Part shown: in pieces, positions 35,054-44,392 of the stretch | How positions within the stretch are numbered: position 1 is the first letter of the stretch | Layout of the letters: the number at the start of each line of letters is the position of its first letter | DNA from: Burkholderiales bacterium | GTDB lineage: Bacteria > Pseudomonadota > Gammaproteobacteria > Burkholderiales > Burkholderiaceae_C | NCBI GenBank assembly: GCA_003963005.1 | Contig: RXJW01000213.1 | Span: forward strand, 1 to 63,929 | Reading direction: 5' to 3' | Length of the DNA stretch: 63,929 nt | Made by a program: the position numbers and the translations under genes | The notes under the pieces: model-generated | Databases searched by the model: none | What the model saw: only the letters and a program-made list of their open reading frames with translations | What the model was told of the DNA's origin: nothing

Positions 35054-36703
35054 ATGAAACCCCTCATCGCCCTGTTGACTGCCGCCCTTGCCGCCGCTCC
35101 GGCGGCAGCCCAGAACTCCGACAAGGAGGAACTTGCCCGCCTGCGCGCGACCACCCAGGCGTTGATCGACGCCCTCGTCAGCCAGGGCCTGCTCACCCGC
35201 GAGAAAGCCGAGGCCATCCTGCGCCAGGCCCAGGTCACGGCGGCGGCACCGGCGCCTGCCGCGCCTGCTGGCGCCGAAGCGCCGAAGGTGCTGCGCATTC
35301 CCTACGTGCCCGAGTCGACGCGCCAGCAGATGCGCGACGAGATCAAGGCCGAGGTGCTGGCCCAGGCCAAGGGCGAGCGCTGGGGCCAGCCCGACGCCCT
35401 GCCCGACTGGGTCGGCCGCATCCGCGTCGGGGGCGATGTGCGCGCCCGGGCGCAGAGCGAGTTCTTCGACGATCACAACCTGCCGGCCGACGTGTTCCGC
35501 GCACAGACCACGTCGCCCGCGTGGGCACCGGACCTGACCAACACCACCACGGACCGCCAGCGCATGACGCTGCGCGCGCGGCTCGAAGTGGATGCCAAGC
35601 TTAGCGACCAGGTGCTGGCCAGCGTGCGCCTGGCCACCGGCAACACCGCCAACAGCGCGACGTCCACATCCCAGACGCTGGGCAACAACTTCAACCGCTA
35701 CACGCTCGGCCTGGACCGCGCCTACATCCGCTGGCAGCCGCCGGTGTTCTTCAACGGCCTGTCAGCCGACGTCGGCCGCATGAGCAACCCGTTCTACAGC
35801 ACCGACCTGGCGTGGCCGGACGACCTCGCCTTCGATGGGGTGGCCACGAAGCTCAGTCACACCTTTGCGCCGCAGCGCTCGGTGTTCGCCACGGCGGGCG
35901 TCTTCCCGCTGGAAGAGCTGAACCTCGCCACGCGCGACAAATGGCTGCTCGGCGCCCAGCTCGGCGGCGAGATTGACCTCGCGCGGGGCGTGCAGCTGAA
36001 GGTCGGCCTGGCGGGCTACCAGTTCCGCCACATCGAGGGCCAGCGTGAGAGCGCGCCGCCACCGAGCGGGCCGCGCAACGGCGCGACGAACTATTTCTCG
36101 TCCCAGTACAGCACCGGCCTGCGCCTGAAGGGCAACACGCTGATCAACATCAACGACCCGACGAGCACCGCCTCGCCGACCTGGGGCCTGGCCTCGCGCT
36201 TCAAGCCGATCGACCTGACCCTGGGCCTGCAACTCGACGGCGTGATGCCGGTGCCGGTGGGCTTCACTTTCGACGTGATCAAGAACCTCGGCTTCAACCT
36301 GCAGGACATCCGCGCGCGCGCCGGCGTGCCGCTGCCTGACCTGCGCGAGAAGACGCTGGCGGTGCAGGCCCGTGTGCAGGCCGGCACCGCGAAGCTCGCG
36401 CGCCGCGGTGACTGGCAGGCGTTCGCGACGCTGCGCCAGGTCGAGCGCGACGCCTGGGTCGACGGTTTCACCGACACCACCTGGCACCTCGGCGGCACCA
36501 ACTACAAGGGCTGGAGCATCGGCGGCAATTACGGGCTGGACCGCAACTTCTGGCTCGGCGCCCGCTGGACGAGCACGCGCAACCTGGACGATGGCGTGCG
36601 CTTTCTGGCCGTGCCCAGCGACCCGACCTCGCTCAGCGGCAACCTGAGCAGTGCGCCACTGCGCATCGACGTGTTCCAGATGGATCTCAACGTGAGGTTC
36701 TGA
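35054..36703 (+). CDS. Putative outer-membrane porin
   Basis: A 549-residue protein with a signal peptide ending AAAQ, a short coiled-coil (DKEELARLRATTQALIDALV and on), then a beta-barrel with alternating strands and C-terminal DVFQMDLNVRF, the aromatic end used by the BAM complex. It resembles the putative porin family found in many betaproteobacteria. It starts 19 bases after the TonB-like gene and overlaps the next gene, so it belongs to the operon. The coiled-coil could meet the neighbouring periplasmic coiled-coil protein. The substrate is unknown. Confidence 0.8.
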   Translation: MKPLIALLTAALAAAPAAAQNSDKEELARLRATTQALIDALVSQGLLTREKAEAILRQAQVTAAAPAPAAPAGAEAPKVLRIPYVPESTRQQMRDEIKAEVLAQAKGERWGQPDALPDWVGRIRVGGDVRARAQSEFFDDHNLPADVFRAQTTSPAWAPDLTNTTTDRQRMTLRARLEVDAKLSDQVLASVRLATGNTANSATSTSQTLGNNFNRYTLGLDRAYIRWQPPVFFNGLSADVGRMSNPFYSTDLAWPDDLAFDGVATKLSHTFAPQRSVFATAGVFPLEELNLATRDKWLLGAQLGGEIDLARGVQLKVGLAGYQFRHIEGQRESAPPPSGPRNGATNYFSSQYSTGLRLKGNTLININDPTSTASPTWGLASRFKPIDLTLGLQLDGVMPVPVGFTFDVIKNLGFNLQDIRARAGVPLPDLREKTLAVQARVQAGTAKLARRGDWQAFATLRQVERDAWVDGFTDTTWHLGGTNYKGWSIGGNYGLDRNFWLGARWTSTRNLDDGVRFLAVPSDPTSLSGNLSSAPLRIDVFQMDLNVRF

Positions 36704-37338
36704 TGATGAAGCGCCTGACCCTGTTCACCCTTCTGCTGGCGCTCGCCGTCGGTGCCGGCGCGCAGGACAACAACAAAGCCTCCAAGGAACGTGAGGCGCT
36801 GCGGCGCTCCCAGGCCGCCCTGCGCGCGGCACAGGAGCAGCTCGCCGCGCTGCAGGCCGACAAGGCCAAGACCGACGCTGAGCTGCAGTCGGCGCGCAAG
36901 GAGGCTCAGGGTGCGAAAGCCCAGATCGCCGGCAGCACCGCCCGCGTCAAGACACGCGACGAAGAGCTCGTTGCGCTGCGCCAGCAACTCGAGGCGGCGA
37001 AGAAGTCCCAGCAGGACGGCCAGGTGGCGGCCGCCGACCGCGAGGCCGAGCTGCAGAAGTTGCTGCAGGCCAGCCGCCAGGAGAGCGCGGCTCGCCTGCA
37101 GGCCAACCAGACCTTGGCGCAATTGCTGGAGCGCAGCACCAAGGCCCTGGCAGACGCCGAGGCCAAGAACCGTCAGCTCTACGAACTCGGTCAACAGCTC
37201 GTGGCGCGCTGGCGCGGCCGCTCGACGCTGGACAAGACCCTGCTCGAAGACCCCGTGCTGGGGCTGACGGCGGTGCGCTTCGAGGATGAGGCGGAGAAGC
37301 TGCGCGCCGAGCTGGAGGCCGCCCGCCTGGTGCGCTGA
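36703..37338 (+). CDS. Periplasmic coiled-coil protein
   Basis: A 211-residue protein with a signal peptide (MMKRLTLFTLLLALAVGAGA) and an almost unbroken heptad-rich helix rich in Ala, Gln, Glu, Lys and Arg (about 25-200). ATGs at 36703 and 36706 are both possible; the first overlaps the porin stop. Such proteins often act as periplasmic spacers or scaffolds. As last gene of the operon it may brace the porin and Exb/TonB parts; this is inferred. I do not recognise a named family. Confidence 0.75.
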   Translation: MMKRLTLFTLLLALAVGAGAQDNNKASKEREALRRSQAALRAAQEQLAALQADKAKTDAELQSARKEAQGAKAQIAGSTARVKTRDEELVALRQQLEAAKKSQQDGQVAAADREAELQKLLQASRQESAARLQANQTLAQLLERSTKALADAEAKNRQLYELGQQLVARWRGRSTLDKTLLEDPVLGLTAVRFEDEAEKLRAELEAARLVR

Positions 37339-37354
37339 CTGCGCACCCCGGCCC

Positions 37355-38140
37355 CTAGTGCGGCGTCGCGTCGCCCGAGGCCGGCAGGATCGTCGGCACG
37401 CCGGCCTGGCGAAACGCGGCCAACTGCGCAGCGCTGGCGCCCGAGTCTGTCACCAGCACATCCACATCCGAGGCCGGGCACACCTGGATGCGGCTCGTTT
37501 GCCCGAGCTTGCTCGCATCGGCCAGCAGCACGCGCCGTGCGGCACGGGAAAGCATCGCCCGCGCCATGGCCGCCTCGTGCCAGACGTAGTCCATGGCGCC
37601 GCCGTCTGCGCTGAAGCTGACGGGTGAGACGAAGGCCCATTCCACGTGGAAGCGGGACACCTCGGCGATCGTTTCGTCGCCGTAGGTTGCAGGCACATCC
37701 TGGTCGAGCCGCCCCCCGAGCAGGCGTACGTCATGCCCACCGCGGCTGGCCAGCACGCGGGCGGCTTCCACGGAGTTGGTGATGACCGTCAGGCCTTGGC
37801 GTTGCGCCAGGGCTTCCGCCAGGGCCAGCGTGGTGGAACCGGCATCGAGCAGGCAGGCATCACCGGGCTGCGGCAGAGCCGCAGCCAACGCCGCGATCTC
37901 TCGCTTCTCCTCACGGCGCAGGCGCGTTCGCTCGGCATAGGCCGGTTCCGGCTGCTCCACGGCCGCCGCGACCGCGCCCCCGTGCACACGGGCCAGGTGG
38001 CCCGCCTTTTCCAGTTCAATCAGGTCACGCCGCACCGTCTCGCGGGACACGCCCAAGGCGTCCGCGAACTTCTCCGTCGTCAAGCCCTGGTGCGCGCCGA
38101 GCAGTTCAAGGATCAAGCGATGTCGTTCGGCGACCCACAT
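37355..38140 (-). CDS. DeoR/GlpR-family transcriptional repressor
   Basis: A 261-residue regulator. The N-terminal winged helix has RHRLILELLGAHQGLTTEKF and VSRETVRRDLIELEKAGHLA, followed by the family linker RVHGGAV and a DeoR sugar-phosphate sensor domain (about 75-230, with DAGSTTLALAEAL). DeoR-type proteins usually sense phosphorylated sugars. It is divergent from the TonB receptor operon at 38357, which it probably represses, and convergent with the TPS operon, 16 bases from it. Confidence 0.9.
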   Translation of the reverse strand: MWVAERHRLILELLGAHQGLTTEKFADALGVSRETVRRDLIELEKAGHLARVHGGAVAAAVEQPEPAYAERTRLRREEKREIAALAAALPQPGDACLLDAGSTTLALAEALAQRQGLTVITNSVEAARVLASRGGHDVRLLGGRLDQDVPATYGDETIAEVSRFHVEWAFVSPVSFSADGGAMDYVWHEAAMARAMLSRAARRVLLADASKLGQTSRIQVCPASDVDVLVTDSGASAAQLAAFRQAGVPTILPASGDATPH

Positions 38141-38217
38141 GGGAAGGGCGGAAAGAGTGGAGCAAACCCACCGAGTGAATCAGGCTTGCATGGCGTTTGT
38201 GTGAATTTGAGTGGGCT

Positions 38218-38276
38218 TGTGGAAATCTGTGGAAATCAACGCACAGACATGGATTTGTCGTCGAACTGTCGTGGAC
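38218..38276. promoter_or_regulatory. Direct repeats between DeoR and TonB receptor genes
   Basis: TGTGGAAATC occurs twice in perfect tandem (38218-38237), and TGTCGTCGAAC is followed by TGTCGTGGAC (38256-38276). Spacing of 10-11 bases puts copies on one face of the helix, as expected for a DeoR-type operator. The region of 216 bases contains no gene. Confidence 0.5.
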
Positions 38277-38356
38277 TTTTGTGACATTGAGCCGGTCTTC
38301 CACGCCGTGATGTGCCCCCGCGCAGATCACCCCGTCCATCAAGCGCCCTCCATCCC

Positions 38357-40609
38357 ATGAAAACTGCTGCCCACGCCCTCACCCCCGTCGCTGCCCTGCT
38401 GGCCCTGGCCTTCGCCGCCGTGCCGGCGCTTGCGCAGACTTCCGAAACCCAGGAACTCGAACGCGTCACCGTCACCCTCGGTCGCGGCCAGATCCGTTCG
38501 GTGCAAGGCCTGACCAAGGCCGACTTCGAAGCCGCCGCGGCTGCCGGCCAGAGCCCGCTGGCGACGGTGTCTCGCCTGCCGGGCGTGAACTTCCAGTCGG
38601 CCGATCCCCTCGGCAATTACGAGTGGTCCACCCGCTTCACGGTGCGCGCCTTCTCGCAGAACCAGCTCGGCTTCACCCTCGACGGCGTGCCGCTGGGTGA
38701 CATGAGCTACGGCAACCTGAACGGCCTGCACATCAGCCGCGCCATTTCCAGCGAGAACGTGGCCCGCGCAGATCTGTCTCAAGGCACCGGCTCGCTCGAC
38801 ACGCCCTCCTCCAGCAACCTCGGCGGCACGCTGCAGTTCTACTCGTCCGACCCGGCCAAGGCCTTCGGCGTGCAGGCCTCGCAGACCATCGGCAGCAACA
38901 GCAACAGCCGCACCTTCGTGCGCCTGGACAGCGGCGCGTCGGACCTGGGCGCCGTCTACCTCAGCTACACCCGCCAGAACGCTGACAAGTGGAAGGGCAG
39001 CGGCCAGCAGCGCCAGCAGCAGGTCAACCTGAAGTACGTCAAGGACTTCGGCGAGAACCGCCTGTCGGCCTTCATCAACACCTCCAACCGCCGGGAAATC
39101 GACTACCAGGACATGTCCCTGGAGATGATCCAGCGCCTGGGCTACAACTGGGACAACTTCTACCCGGACTTCGCTGCGGCGATCAAGGCGTCCAACACAC
39201 TGTGCGGCAACAACGGCAGCACCTACGTCGCGCAGTGCGATGACGCCTACTACGCCGGCTCGGGCCTGCGCAAGGACACGCTCGCCGGTGTCACGCTGGA
39301 CGCCAAGCTGGCCGACAACCTGCGCCTGAAGACCACCGCCTACCACCACAAGAACGACGGCCGCGGCCTCTGGTACACGCCCTACACCAAGTCGCCGGAC
39401 GGCACGCCTGTGGCCCTGCGCACGACCGAGTACGGCATCAAGCGCGATGGCCTGACCGCCACCCTCGACTACGACATCGGCGGCCACCAACTGCGCGCCT
39501 CGGTCTGGCACGAGAACAACGATTTCGACCAGGCCCGCCGCTTCTACGCCACGTCGCCGAGCGCCGTGCCGAGCCCCTATGACTTCCCGAGCAACCCGTT
39601 CTTCACGCAATGGCAGTACGCCTTCAACACGAAGACCGACCAGTTCTCGCTGTCCGACACCGTCGCGCTGACGTCTGATCTGACGCTCGGCGCCGGCTTC
39701 AAGTCCCTGCGCGCCAAGATCGACGCCAACCGCCAGGCAGGTACCGGCCCGGTGGGCAGCATCACGGCCAGCAAGGGCTTCCTGCCGCAAGTGGGCTTGA
39801 ACTACCAGCTCAGCCGAACCGACGAGCTGTTTGCCAGCGTCTCCAAGAACATGCGCGCTTACCAGGGCGCTGCCACCGGTACGACCCCGTTCGCGACGAC
39901 GCAGGTCGGCTTCGACGCCATCAAGGGCTCGCTGCGCCCCGAGACGTCGACCAACTTCGAAACGGGCTGGCGCACCACCTCCAAGCTCTACGAAGCCGCC
40001 GTCACGGCCTACATCGTCGACTTCAAGGACCGACTGCTCGGCGTGACGCAGGGTTCCGGCATCCAGGGCAACCCGACGGTGCTGAGCAACGTCGGCGGCG
40101 TGCGCACCAAGGGTCTGGAGGCCGCGCTGTCGCTGCGCCTGATGCCCGGCGTGAGCTGGTACAACAGCCTGAGCCTGAGCAACTCGACCTACCGGGACGA
40201 TGTGGTCAGCAAGAACGCCAGCAACCAGACCGTCACGGTCGCCACGGCCGGCAAGCATGTGGTCGACGCGCCGGACCAGATGGTCAAGAGCATCCTCAGC
40301 TACGACGACGGGAGCTGGTTCGGCAACGTCGGGGCCGACTACATGTCCAAGCGCTACTACAGCTACCTGAACGACGCCTCGGTGAATGGCCGCACGCTGT
40401 TCAACGTCAGCGGTGGTCTGCGCACCAAGTCGCTCGGCTTCCTGTCCGAAGGCAGCGTGCAGGTCGGTGTGACCAACCTGGGCAACAAGAAGTACATCTC
40501 GACGGTGGGCAGCAACGGCTTCATCAACAGCGACCCGACCGGCACTAACCAGACCCTGCTGACCGGTGCGCCGCGGCAGTACTTCATCACCTTCACCGGC
40601 AAGCTCTGA
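38357..40609 (+). CDS. TonB-dependent outer-membrane receptor
   Basis: A 750-residue receptor with a signal peptide ending ALAQ, a plug domain (about 50-160, with FTLDGVPLGDMSYGN) and a 22-strand-type beta-barrel ending QYFITFTGKL. These receptors import scarce substrates with TonB energy. The gene begins an operon with a PhoD-like phosphatase, an ABC transporter and a phosphodiesterase, so the substrate is probably an organic phosphate ester or a phosphonate. The ATG at 38357 gives the signal peptide. Its stop overlaps the next start. Confidence 0.88.
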   Translation: MKTAAHALTPVAALLALAFAAVPALAQTSETQELERVTVTLGRGQIRSVQGLTKADFEAAAAAGQSPLATVSRLPGVNFQSADPLGNYEWSTRFTVRAFSQNQLGFTLDGVPLGDMSYGNLNGLHISRAISSENVARADLSQGTGSLDTPSSSNLGGTLQFYSSDPAKAFGVQASQTIGSNSNSRTFVRLDSGASDLGAVYLSYTRQNADKWKGSGQQRQQQVNLKYVKDFGENRLSAFINTSNRREIDYQDMSLEMIQRLGYNWDNFYPDFAAAIKASNTLCGNNGSTYVAQCDDAYYAGSGLRKDTLAGVTLDAKLADNLRLKTTAYHHKNDGRGLWYTPYTKSPDGTPVALRTTEYGIKRDGLTATLDYDIGGHQLRASVWHENNDFDQARRFYATSPSAVPSPYDFPSNPFFTQWQYAFNTKTDQFSLSDTVALTSDLTLGAGFKSLRAKIDANRQAGTGPVGSITASKGFLPQVGLNYQLSRTDELFASVSKNMRAYQGAATGTTPFATTQVGFDAIKGSLRPETSTNFETGWRTTSKLYEAAVTAYIVDFKDRLLGVTQGSGIQGNPTVLSNVGGVRTKGLEAALSLRLMPGVSWYNSLSLSNSTYRDDVVSKNASNQTVTVATAGKHVVDAPDQMVKSILSYDDGSWFGNVGADYMSKRYYSYLNDASVNGRTLFNVSGGLRTKSLGFLSEGSVQVGVTNLGNKKYISTVGSNGFINSDPTGTNQTLLTGAPRQYFITFTGKL

Positions 40610-41739
40610 TGACCATGGCGCCTGTCCAGTTCGACCGGCGCCAGCTCGTGCTGGCGGCGGGTCTTGCGGCAGCGGGTGTCAGCGCCCAGGCGGGCTCGCG
40701 CCCGCTGGTGCTCAACGACCCAACGGACCCGCACCGGCTGAGCATCGCCTTCGGATCCTGCGCCAAGCAATCCAAGCCGCAGCCCATCTGGGCGGCAGTG
40801 CGGGCAGCGCGGCCGGACCTGTTCCTGTTTCTCGGCGACAACCTCTACGCCGATGCCCAGGACGCCGACACCCTGCGTCGTCGCTATGCCGAATTCCGCC
40901 GGGTCGAAGCGCTGCAGGCCTTCCGGCGCGACGTGCCGCATCTGGCGATCTGGGACGACCACGACTTCGGCGATGACGATGTTGGCGGTGAATACCCGCT
41001 GAAGGCCCTGTCGCAACAACTCTTCTGCGACGAGTGGAACGAGCCTGCCGACTCCCCGCGCCGCACGCGCCCGGGGATTTACGAGGCCTGGCGCCTGGAG
41101 CGCAGCGGCCGCACGGTGCAGGTGCTGATGCTCGACCTGCGCTTCAACCGCACGGCCCTTGTGGCCGACCCCGCGCTGAAACAGGGTTATGCCGCGATGG
41201 TCCTGAAGGCCCGCATGGGCGGCGGACCCATGACGGGCTGGTACGTGCCCAACCCCGACCCTGCGGCGACGCTGCTCGGTGAGGCGCAGTGGGCCTGGCT
41301 CGCGGATCGCCTGGCCGAGCCTGCCGACGTCCGCCTGCTGTGCTCCAGCGTTCAGCTCGGAGCGGAGGGCACAGGCTGGGAGTGCTGGGCGAACTTTCCG
41401 AACGAGCGGCAGCGGCTGGCCGCCCTGATCCGCGAGAAGCGTGCCGAGGGCGTCATCGTGGTCAGTGGTGACATGCACTACGCCGACCTGTCACGCTGGG
41501 ACGTTCCCGGCAACTATCCGATCTGGGATCTGACATCGAGCGGCCTGACCGAGGTGTGGAACATCCCGACGCCGAACGCACGCCGCGTGGGGCAAGTCTT
41601 CGCCGATGTCAACTTCGGGCTCGTCGAGCTGGACTTCTCCACGCCGGCGCCCACCATCCAGCTCAGCATCCGCGACGTCAAGGGCGACACGCGCCTGCAG
41701 CATCGCCTGAGTCTGGACGACCTGAGACTCCCGACCTGA
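40609..41739 (+). CDS. phoD: PhoD-like alkaline phosphatase
   Basis: A 376-residue metallophosphoesterase of the PhoD family. Metal-binding motifs are seen: FGSCAKQS, FLFLGDNLYAD, WDDHDFGDDD and VVSGDMHYAD. The N-terminus RRQLVLAAGLAAAG looks like a Tat signal, usual for PhoD. It would release phosphate from esters in the periplasm. The start overlaps the receptor stop; an ATG at 40615 is also possible. It is shorter than Bacillus PhoD (about 580). Confidence 0.88.
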   Translation: MTMAPVQFDRRQLVLAAGLAAAGVSAQAGSRPLVLNDPTDPHRLSIAFGSCAKQSKPQPIWAAVRAARPDLFLFLGDNLYADAQDADTLRRRYAEFRRVEALQAFRRDVPHLAIWDDHDFGDDDVGGEYPLKALSQQLFCDEWNEPADSPRRTRPGIYEAWRLERSGRTVQVLMLDLRFNRTALVADPALKQGYAAMVLKARMGGGPMTGWYVPNPDPAATLLGEAQWAWLADRLAEPADVRLLCSSVQLGAEGTGWECWANFPNERQRLAALIREKRAEGVIVVSGDMHYADLSRWDVPGNYPIWDLTSSGLTEVWNIPTPNARRVGQVFADVNFGLVELDFSTPAPTIQLSIRDVKGDTRLQHRLSLDDLRLPT

Positions 41740-41754
41740 TGTGATGATCCACGC

Positions 41755-42798
41755 ATGAGCCTGTTCCAACGCCGTCACGTGCTGGCCGCCCTGGGCGGAC
41801 TGGCGACCCTTGCCCGCGGCCAGACCCCCGAGTTGGCCCAGGCGGCCCGCGCCGAAGGGCGCGTCACCAGCGTCGGCATGCCTGACGACTGGGCCAACTG
41901 GCGGGCCACCTGGGCCGACCTGCAGCGCCTGCACGGGCTGGCCCACGTCGACACCGACATGAGCAGCGCCGAACAGATCGCCAAGATGGAGGCTGAACGC
42001 GCGAATGCGAGCATCGACATCGGCGACGTCGGCTTCGAATTCGGCCCCATTGCCAAGGCCCGGGGCCTCACCCGCGCCTACAAACCCTCGACCTGGGCCC
42101 AGGTGCCGGACTGGGCCAAGGATCCGGAGGGTCACTGGGCGCTGGCCTACACCGGCACCATCGCCTTCGCGGTCAACCGCCGGCTGCTGAAGGACGTGCC
42201 GCGCAGCTGGAAGGCCCTGTTCGCCACCCAGCCCCGCGTGATGATCGGCGCCGTCGGCCGCGCGGCACAGGCCAACGCGGCGGTGCTGGCCGCAGCGCAT
42301 GCGCTCGGCGGCAGCGAAACTCAGCTCAAGCCCGCGCTGCAGGCTTTCGCCCAGCTCGCGAAGGCACGCAAGCTGCTGAGCACGGACCCCTCGCCCGCCT
42401 TGATGGAACGCGGCGAGGCGGAGGTGTTCCTGCTGTGGGACTTCAATGCACTGAGCTACCGCGACAAGCTGCCCAACGCAGCAGAGTACGAGGTCCTGAT
42501 CCCAAGCGACGGCTCCATCACCAGTGGTTACACGACGCTGTTGAATGTCCATTCCAGGCGCCCTCGCGCGGGTGACCTGACGCGGGAGTACATCTTCAGC
42601 GACGCGGGCCAGCTCAACCTCGCACGGGGCAATGCGCGCCCGATCCGCGTCGAGCAGATCGCATTGCCCGACGACGTCAAGAAAAAGCTCCTGCCCGCCG
42701 CACAGTACCAGGCTGCGCGTGCGCTCAAGCCACAGCTCTGGACGGAAGAAGTCAAGAAGCTGCCGCGCGCCTGGCAACGCGAGGTGCTCGGCGCATGA
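41755..42798 (+). CDS. ABC transporter periplasmic substrate-binding protein
   Basis: A 347-residue binding protein of the iron/thiamine/phosphonate-type cluster. A signal peptide with twin Arg (FQRRHVLAALGGLATLARG) is seen. The fold pattern (YTGTIAFAVNRRLLKDVPRSW, then LFATQPRVMIG) is typical of solute-binding families 1, 6 and 13. With the permeases and ATPase it forms an importer. The substrate is inferred from phosphatases on both sides. The stop overlaps the next ATG. Confidence 0.85.
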   Translation: MSLFQRRHVLAALGGLATLARGQTPELAQAARAEGRVTSVGMPDDWANWRATWADLQRLHGLAHVDTDMSSAEQIAKMEAERANASIDIGDVGFEFGPIAKARGLTRAYKPSTWAQVPDWAKDPEGHWALAYTGTIAFAVNRRLLKDVPRSWKALFATQPRVMIGAVGRAAQANAAVLAAAHALGGSETQLKPALQAFAQLAKARKLLSTDPSPALMERGEAEVFLLWDFNALSYRDKLPNAAEYEVLIPSDGSITSGYTTLLNVHSRRPRAGDLTREYIFSDAGQLNLARGNARPIRVEQIALPDDVKKKLLPAAQYQAARALKPQLWTEEVKKLPRAWQREVLGA

Positions 42799-43574
42799 AA
42801 TCCAAGCTGGTCCTCCTGCTCGTCGACGGTCTGCGCGCCGACACGGCGCGCGACTACCTCGGCTATGTTCAGGCGCTCAATGAAGCGGGTCGGGCGCACT
42901 GGGGCAGCCTGCGCTGTGAATTGCCCAGCCTGTCGCGCCCGCTCTACGCCACGGTCATCAACGGCCGCACGCCGCTGGATCACGGCATTCTGGGCAACGG
43001 CCAGGCGGGCCAGCGATGCGGTAGCAGCGTGTTCGACGACCTGGCGGCTGCCGGTCGGCGTTCGGCCGTGGCGGCCTACCATTGGTTCTACGAGTTGCTG
43101 GCCGGGGTGATCTTCGATCCGCTCGCCCACCGGGAGGGAAGCCTGCCAGCACTGGGCATCGACGCCGGCCGCTGGTACTGGGAAGACGACTATCCCGACT
43201 CTCATCTGCTGGCCGATGCGGAGGCGCTGCGCCAGGCACATGCCCCGGACTTCCTGCTCGTGCATCCGATGGGCATGGACCTCGCCGGCCACCGCCACGG
43301 CGGCGAGTCCACCGGCTACACGGGTGCCGCCCGTCGGCTCGATCACGTGCTCGCCCAGGCGCTGCCGCGCTGGCATGCGGCTGGCTACGACGTGTTGCTG
43401 ACCAGTGACCATGGCATGCATGCCGACCACTGGCACGGCGGATCCCTGCCCGTGGAGCGCGACGTGCCGCTGGTGTGGCTGCCGTGCCAGGGCGGCGCCA
43501 CCGCGCCGGCCCACTGGCCGCGTTCCCAGCTCGAGATCCGCCACTTCATCGCACAGCACCTCGGATGTCCCTGA
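42795..43574 (+). CDS. Alkaline phosphatase-superfamily phosphodiesterase
   Basis: A 259-residue enzyme of the type I phosphodiesterase/nucleotide pyrophosphatase family. It has LVLLLVDGLRADTA (metal Asp), LPSLSRPLYATVINGRTPLDHGI (nucleophile region), VHPMGMDLAGHRHG and TSDHGMHADHWHGG (metal His and Asp). No signal peptide is seen, so it probably acts in the cytoplasm on imported esters or phosphonates. It lies between binding protein and permease genes with overlaps, so it must serve the same pathway. Confidence 0.83.
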   Translation: MKSKLVLLLVDGLRADTARDYLGYVQALNEAGRAHWGSLRCELPSLSRPLYATVINGRTPLDHGILGNGQAGQRCGSSVFDDLAAAGRRSAVAAYHWFYELLAGVIFDPLAHREGSLPALGIDAGRWYWEDDYPDSHLLADAEALRQAHAPDFLLVHPMGMDLAGHRHGGESTGYTGAARRLDHVLAQALPRWHAAGYDVLLTSDHGMHADHWHGGSLPVERDVPLVWLPCQGGATAPAHWPRSQLEIRHFIAQHLGCP

Positions 43575-44392
43575 CCCCTGCCCGCGCGTGGATCGCTGCG
43601 TCGCCCTTGCTCGGGTTGCTCGTCCTCGCGCTGCTGTTGCCGTTTGGTTGGCGCGGCCTGGATCTGCTGCGGGCCTGCACCGGCAACGGTGAGTGCGTGC
43701 TGCGGGAGCTGTGGGCCGACCGCTTCTACGTGGACGCCATCACACGCACGCTCGTGCTGTCGGCGCTGTCGACCGGGCTCGGCCTCATGCTCGGCCTGGG
43801 TGCGGCGCTGCACGTCGTCTCACGCCCGGGCTGGGACAAGCCCGTGGCCGTGCTGGCGGGCCTTGGCGCCAACTTCGCCGGTGTGCCGCTCGCGCTGGCC
43901 TTGACCCTGTTGCTCGGCAGCCAGGGTGTCCTGACCACGCTCGCCCGTCAGGCCGGCCTGCTGCAGGGCTGGGACCTCGCCAGCGATGGCGGTCTGCTGA
44001 TCGCGTTCACGCTGTTTCAGGTCCCGCTCGCCGTCGTGCTGCTGATGGCGCCGGTGCGCATGCTCGACCCCGCGCTCGCCGAGGCCGCCGCCACGCTGGG
44101 CGCCTCCCCCGGCCACTTCTGGCGCCGCGTCGGCCTGCCGGTGCTGGCACCGAGTCTGGTCGAGGCTGCCAGCCTGCTGTTTGCCAACGCGGCAGCCGCC
44201 TATGCCACGCCTTTCGCGATCGCCGGCACGGCGAGCCCGGTGCTGGCCGTGCGCATCGGCGCGGCGGTCAGTGGTGACATCTTTTCCCAGCCGGAGCTCG
44301 CCACGGCTCTGTCGTTGGTGATGGCCGTGCTGCTGCTGATCGTCATCGTGGGCGCCCGATGGTGGTCGGCGCGCCTGAGGCGTTCGGCATGA
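43565..44392 (+). CDS. ABC transporter permease 1
   Basis: A 275-residue inner-membrane permease with about six helices and the EAA loop motif (EAAATLGASPGHFWRRVGLP) that contacts the ATPase. It belongs to the iron/thiamine/aminoethylphosphonate-type permeases. The ATG at 43565 overlaps the phosphodiesterase by ten bases; the stop overlaps the next permease start in ATGA. Confidence 0.87.
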   Translation: MSLTPARAWIAASPLLGLLVLALLLPFGWRGLDLLRACTGNGECVLRELWADRFYVDAITRTLVLSALSTGLGLMLGLGAALHVVSRPGWDKPVAVLAGLGANFAGVPLALALTLLLGSQGVLTTLARQAGLLQGWDLASDGGLLIAFTLFQVPLAVVLLMAPVRMLDPALAEAAATLGASPGHFWRRVGLPVLAPSLVEAASLLFANAAAAYATPFAIAGTASPVLAVRIGAAVSGDIFSQPELATALSLVMAVLLLIVIVGARWWSARLRRSA

